Positions 60,060 to 63,145 of a stretch of 63,145 nt of DNA are shown piece after piece. Source of the DNA: an uncultured archaeon (GTDB lineage Archaea; Halobacteriota; Methanosarcinia; Methanosarcinales; Methanoperedenaceae); contig CABMCA010000077.1 in the NCBI GenBank assembly GCA_902384525.1, positions 1 through 63,145 of the forward strand. Reading direction: 5' to 3'. The position numbers and the translations under genes are program-made. The stretch's first letter is position 1. The number at the start of each line of letters is the position of its first letter. The notes below the pieces were generated by a model. The model was not told the origin of the DNA, did not search any database, and worked only from the letters and a program-made list of their open reading frames with translations.

Positions 60060-60626
60060 ATGGTTCATAAATTCGATGTTAAGAAAGCTGGTATTCTTGA
60101 TAATCCTGAAAGAATGCAATTCTTAAATCCGGAAATTATTCTCGATAAGCTGGAACTGACAGGAGAAATGGTGATTGCAGATCTGGGTTGCGGCACAGGA
60201 TTTTTTTCAATTCCTGCATCAAAGCGTGTTAAAAAGGTATTCGCACTGGATATCCAGCAGGAAATGCTTGACATCCTTCTGGATAAAATAAAAAAAGAAA
60301 AAATTACAAACATTGAAACCCTTCTCTCAGAAGAATCTTTCATCCCGCTTCCCGATGATTCTGTAGACATACTTTTAATGGTCAATGTTTTTCATGAGCT
60401 TGGAGATAAGTTGTCCATATTAAAAGAAGTAAAACGCGTTGTTACAAATAAAGGCCGGCTAATGATCATAGACTGGAAAAAAATTGAAATGGACCCTGGC
60501 CCTCCCCTTGAAGAACGATTTGATGAAAAAGAGGTAATTAATATATGCAATGCAAATGGGTTTACAATTCTTGAACAATCGTATGCCGGACCATATAACT
60601 ATTTGCTGATTTTTGGGCTACGTTGA
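60060..60626 (+). CDS. Class I SAM-dependent methyltransferase
   Basis: The 188-residue protein has the SAM motif VIADLGCGTGFFSIPA (about 39-54), an acidic residue at the end of strand 2 (ALDIQQEML), and post-motif I DDSVDILLMVNVFHEL. It resembles UbiE/Methyltransf_11-type enzymes. Substrate unknown. Its last 9 bases overlap the polyferredoxin gene on the opposite strand. Confidence 0.82.
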   Translation: MVHKFDVKKAGILDNPERMQFLNPEIILDKLELTGEMVIADLGCGTGFFSIPASKRVKKVFALDIQQEMLDILLDKIKKEKITNIETLLSEESFIPLPDDSVDILLMVNVFHELGDKLSILKEVKRVVTNKGRLMIIDWKKIEMDPGPPLEERFDEKEVINICNANGFTILEQSYAGPYNYLLIFGLR

Positions 60627-61946
60627 CATTTTATTTGGATTTTTCATCCGTTTCTTTATTTCCGCCAATGCCGTCTTAGCGTCTTTTCTTTCCCATACAT
60701 GCCTTACCTGTTTGTTTCCAAGAATTGATGACATTTTTTCAATCCTTTCATCCACAAGTTTCCTTAACACCGGATCAATAACAGGCTTTATTATTGGCGG
60801 TTCAGCTCTCTTTTCCTCTTTTTCCACATGCAGCGAGCGCGATACATCAGGACGCCCTCGCTCTTGCGTTGTCAGGCTGGCAATCGCTTTTTTCCAGTCT
60901 TTTGCCCAGGCCGTATCGGCTACAGGAGTATATTTTGCCAATTTTCGCTTTACTCCTATTGCTTCAACATGACATGCTTTCTCACAGGCGCCGCAATAGG
61001 TGCAAAAATCCTTTACTACATCTATTTTCTTATCCTTCGGGATGATCCATGCTTTCGAGGGACACACATTAAAACAACCATGGCAGCCAATAGGGTCGCA
61101 GCCTTTGAGTTTTTCATCAATCAGATCTATTTCACCCTCAAATGGTTTTGAAACTTGCGCCGCATCGTAAGGGCATACTGCCTCACACCAGCCGCAGCGG
61201 GTGCATTTGTCATTATCCACCTTGATGGTACCTGTGATTTCGGGAGCAATTTTTTTAATTTCTTCTTCGTTAAAATCTCCCTTTACTTTTATTGCATCTT
61301 CAGGACAGAAGGGCACACAGATGCCGCAGTAATCGCATTTTGCCTTATCAACAACAAGATCACTAAAAGGCATGAGATCATCTGCTTTTGCTTTTTTCTC
61401 AACAAGAATAAAAGCAGGACACAACACCGTACAGGCGCCGCATAAGGTGCATTTTTCCATATCCACTATGATCTCTCCGGCCTTTCCCTCTTTGAATGGA
61501 GCAAGTGTCTCTTTTTTTGCAAATGCCAGATCGATACTGATAGCTTCTTCAGGGCATGATTTTTCACATATCAGGCAGGGGAGACATTTATCATTGAACA
61601 CAACTTTTGAATCAAGATGCGGAAACTCTGCAAGCTCAAGAATATCTTTATCATTAATTGTCATCCTGATCGACCTTACAGGACAGAATGCGACGCACAT
61701 ACCGCAAAAAGAACATCTGGTATGATCAATGATAACAGGGGGTGCGTCCAATCCTGTGGCTATTTCTATAAGCGGCCCGGGCTCAATTGCTTTTTTGGGG
61801 CATACCTGGATACATAAACCACAGCCATTGCAGCGTTTGTAATCATAATCAAGGAGTTTTTTTGATTCCCCTGTTTTCTGGGTGAAGAGAAAATGTGAAT
61901 CCCTGACATCGCTTTCCACTGTAACATTGAGTTCTTCTTCGCCCAT
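60618..61946 (-). CDS. fwdF: Polyferredoxin of formylmethanofuran dehydrogenase type (FwdF/FmdF-like)
   Basis: The 442-residue protein holds eight 4Fe-4S cluster motifs: CNGCGLCIQVCP, CSFCGMCVAFCP, CLPCLICEKSCP, CTLCGACTVLCP, CDYCGICVPFCP, CTRCGWCEAVCP, CDPIGCHGCFNVCP and CTYCGACEKACH. The segment EIATGLDAPPVIIDHTRCSF recalls FwdF/FmdF. A longer Glu/Lys/Arg-rich C-terminal tail (about 355-442) is additional. Such proteins carry electrons to the tungsten/molybdenum formylmethanofuran dehydrogenase, and here it sits directly after hdrA. A role as partner of HdrA in electron transfer is inferred. Confidence 0.82.
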   Translation of the reverse strand: MGEEELNVTVESDVRDSHFLFTQKTGESKKLLDYDYKRCNGCGLCIQVCPKKAIEPGPLIEIATGLDAPPVIIDHTRCSFCGMCVAFCPVRSIRMTINDKDILELAEFPHLDSKVVFNDKCLPCLICEKSCPEEAISIDLAFAKKETLAPFKEGKAGEIIVDMEKCTLCGACTVLCPAFILVEKKAKADDLMPFSDLVVDKAKCDYCGICVPFCPEDAIKVKGDFNEEEIKKIAPEITGTIKVDNDKCTRCGWCEAVCPYDAAQVSKPFEGEIDLIDEKLKGCDPIGCHGCFNVCPSKAWIIPKDKKIDVVKDFCTYCGACEKACHVEAIGVKRKLAKYTPVADTAWAKDWKKAIASLTTQERGRPDVSRSLHVEKEEKRAEPPIIKPVIDPVLRKLVDERIEKMSSILGNKQVRHVWERKDAKTALAEIKKRMKNPNKMST

Positions 61947-61947
61947 G

Positions 61948-63144
61948 CTACTCCTGCTTAAGCTCGCTGCCTATTGGTCCTATTTCTTTTAACTGCTTTA
62001 CGAAGTCCTTCACTATTTCGGCAAACTTCAGACCTTCGCTTGCTGCTATCCATGCCACGCGGAAACGCCGCTCATCGAACCCAAGGTCAACCAGTATCTT
62101 TCCAAGTACGTTCATCCTCTGGACTGCACAAATGTTCCCGATAGTATAATGGCATTCCCCCAGCCTGCATCCTGAAACAAGAACGCCATCCGCTCCTCTT
62201 CGCAGGGCTTCAAGGACAAAAGACGGGTTGATCCTTCCGGCACATAATACCCTGATGTTCCGGATGTTGGTTGGATACTGGATTCGCAGACTTCCTGCCA
62301 GGTCAGCTGCCGCATAACTGCACCAGTGGCACAGGAACCCGACAATTAATGGGAATTCGCTGCCCTCTTTTGTTGCCTCTGTTATTTGCGACAGGATCTG
62401 TTCATCCGTATAATTCCTGATCTGGATAGCGCCATTTGGACAGGCTGCTGTGCATGCTCCGCATCCCCTGCATGCTACTTCATCAACGCTTGCTTTCCTG
62501 TCTGTCACCTTGATGCGACCGAAATCGCATACTTTTTCACAAATCCTGCACCCATCACACAGGTCGGGGATAACATAAGCACTCGCTGGTTCTATATCAA
62601 TTTCTCCTTTATAAAGAAGACTTAATGCTTTCGCAGCGGCTGCACTGCCCTGTTCGATCGATACCTGTATTTCCTTGGGACCGCTTGCGCATCCTGCAAT
62701 GAAGATACCTTTCGTGTGCGTTTCCACAGGGCGCATTTTTGGATGGGCGCTCTGGAAGAACCGGTCAGGACGCGTGGAGAGGTTCAGCATCTTCCCTATT
62801 TGCTTTGAATCTTTATCAGCTTCCATACCTATGGCAAGCACAACAAGGTCCGTGATATCGCTGCATTTCTCACCAGAAAGAGTATCTTCATAATGAATTA
62901 TTGTTTTTCCATCTGATTCCTCAACTTCAGCAACCCGTCCGCGAACGAATGAAATGCCCAGTTCCTGCGCCCGTTTGTAGTATTCCTCATACATCTCTCC
63001 ACCTGCGCGTATGTCGATGTAATGTATCGATATCCTTGCATCAGGATATTTTTCAGCAAGTTTCATGGCATTTTTTATCGAAGCCATACAGCATACCTTG
63101 GAGCAGTAAGGATTTCCCACCTGTTCATCGCGCGAGCCCACACA
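61948..63144 (-). CDS. hdrA: Heterodisulfide reductase subunit A fused to MvhD (5' end outside window)
   Basis: The frame stays open to the window edge (reading CVGSRDEQVG at the edge), so the N-terminal FAD and cluster part is missing. Seen here: the HdrA region with NPYCSKVCCMASIKNAMKLA, DIRAGGEMYEEYY and a Rossmann end; two ferredoxin-like clusters (CDGCRICEKVCDFGRI, CRGCGACTAACPNGAI); and a C-terminal MvhD-like domain with FLCHWCSYAAADLAG, VLCAGRINPSFVLEALRRGA and SGCRLGECHY. This HdrA-MvhD fusion is known in Methanosarcina HdrA2-type proteins. It should bifurcate or merge electrons with HdrBC and a partner. It precedes fwdF by 1 base on the minus strand. Confidence 0.9.
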   Translation of the reverse strand, partial: CVGSRDEQVGNPYCSKVCCMASIKNAMKLAEKYPDARISIHYIDIRAGGEMYEEYYKRAQELGISFVRGRVAEVEESDGKTIIHYEDTLSGEKCSDITDLVVLAIGMEADKDSKQIGKMLNLSTRPDRFFQSAHPKMRPVETHTKGIFIAGCASGPKEIQVSIEQGSAAAAKALSLLYKGEIDIEPASAYVIPDLCDGCRICEKVCDFGRIKVTDRKASVDEVACRGCGACTAACPNGAIQIRNYTDEQILSQITEATKEGSEFPLIVGFLCHWCSYAAADLAGSLRIQYPTNIRNIRVLCAGRINPSFVLEALRRGADGVLVSGCRLGECHYTIGNICAVQRMNVLGKILVDLGFDERRFRVAWIAASEGLKFAEIVKDFVKQLKEIGPIGSELKQE

Positions 63145-63145
63145 A

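Noticed and set aside
61155-61725. Plus-strand ORFs inside the polyferredoxin region
   Set aside because: They are antisense to the eight-cluster protein, whose Cys spacing is unmistakable.

Overview
The window reads as chromosome of a methanotrophic or methanogenic archaeon of the Methanosarcinales, most likely a 'Candidatus Methanoperedens' (ANME-2d) relative. This is inferred from gene content; no database was searched. Supporting genes: archaeal S15, the Pcc1 subunit of KEOPS, a RecJ-like DHH phosphoesterase, a FwdF/FmdF-type polyferredoxin beside an HdrA-MvhD fusion, a monofunctional Ni-CO dehydrogenase, a Methanosarcina-type S-layer domain protein, a sarcinarray-type surface protein and a DUF1699 protein, together with a NarGH-type nitrate reductase. 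TATA-like boxes and GGAGGTGA-type ribosome binding sites precede many genes.

Layout. 1-10,067: surface-protein genes, then a type I restriction-modification island (hsdR-hsdS, a HEPN/MNT toxin-antitoxin pair, hsdM, a broken Fic gene, a BRO-type gene). A second copy of the 3' end of the sarcinarray gene lies beyond it, so the island sits between two related ~170-base segments. 10,091-16,949: two overlapping tiny genes, threonine synthase, membrane and MEKHLA proteins, an informational operon (rps15-recJ-pcc1), a decayed cytochrome c gene, citrate synthase and small proteins. 17,140-22,604: a 45-residue protein gene followed by the nitrate reductase operon (narG, narH, a heme-binding gamma-subunit gene with an apparent frameshift, a TorD/NarJ-like chaperone). 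22,617-29,956: glutamate dehydrogenase, bipartite lipoate ligase (LplB/LplA) plus an SDR, PrsW protease, flavodoxin remnants, a 51-residue paralogue of the 45-residue protein, a CAP-dockerin protein, an Old Yellow Enzyme homologue and a deleted VOC gene. 30,008-35,830: a giant S-layer-like protein between two near-identical rubredoxins.

35,910-41,681: lipoyl synthase and a complete pyruvate dehydrogenase operon (E1alpha, E1beta, E2, E3); E3 has one in-frame TAA. 41,801-48,668: membrane proteins, a very short tyrosinase/hemocyanin-like protein, CO dehydrogenase, a degenerate receiver domain, and pyrBI. 48,739-54,803: site-2-type protease, three pilin-like secreted proteins with a coiled-coil membrane protein, a sugar-isomerase-like TIM barrel and a DUF5667 protein. 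55,084-59,823: a two-domain ABC permease with its ATPase, a 46-residue zinc-finger gene, a detached AAA-associated domain protein, two tandem TatA genes and DUF1699. 60,060-63,145: methyltransferase, polyferredoxin and HdrA (running off the window).

How it fits together. HdrA-MvhD and the polyferredoxin serve C1 electron transfer. NarGH with its chaperone supplies a nitrate-reducing terminal step, and the two TatA proteins may help export redox proteins. The lipoate genes (lplA, lplB, lipA) serve the PDH complex, with citrate synthase and glutamate dehydrogenase in the same central metabolism. Several genes carry single-base or small lesions (gamma subunit, a 43-codon gene after hsdM, lpdA, Fic, VOC, flavodoxin, cytochrome c). 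Some look like true decay; others could be consensus errors. No tRNA, rRNA, CRISPR array or intact transposase was recognised.
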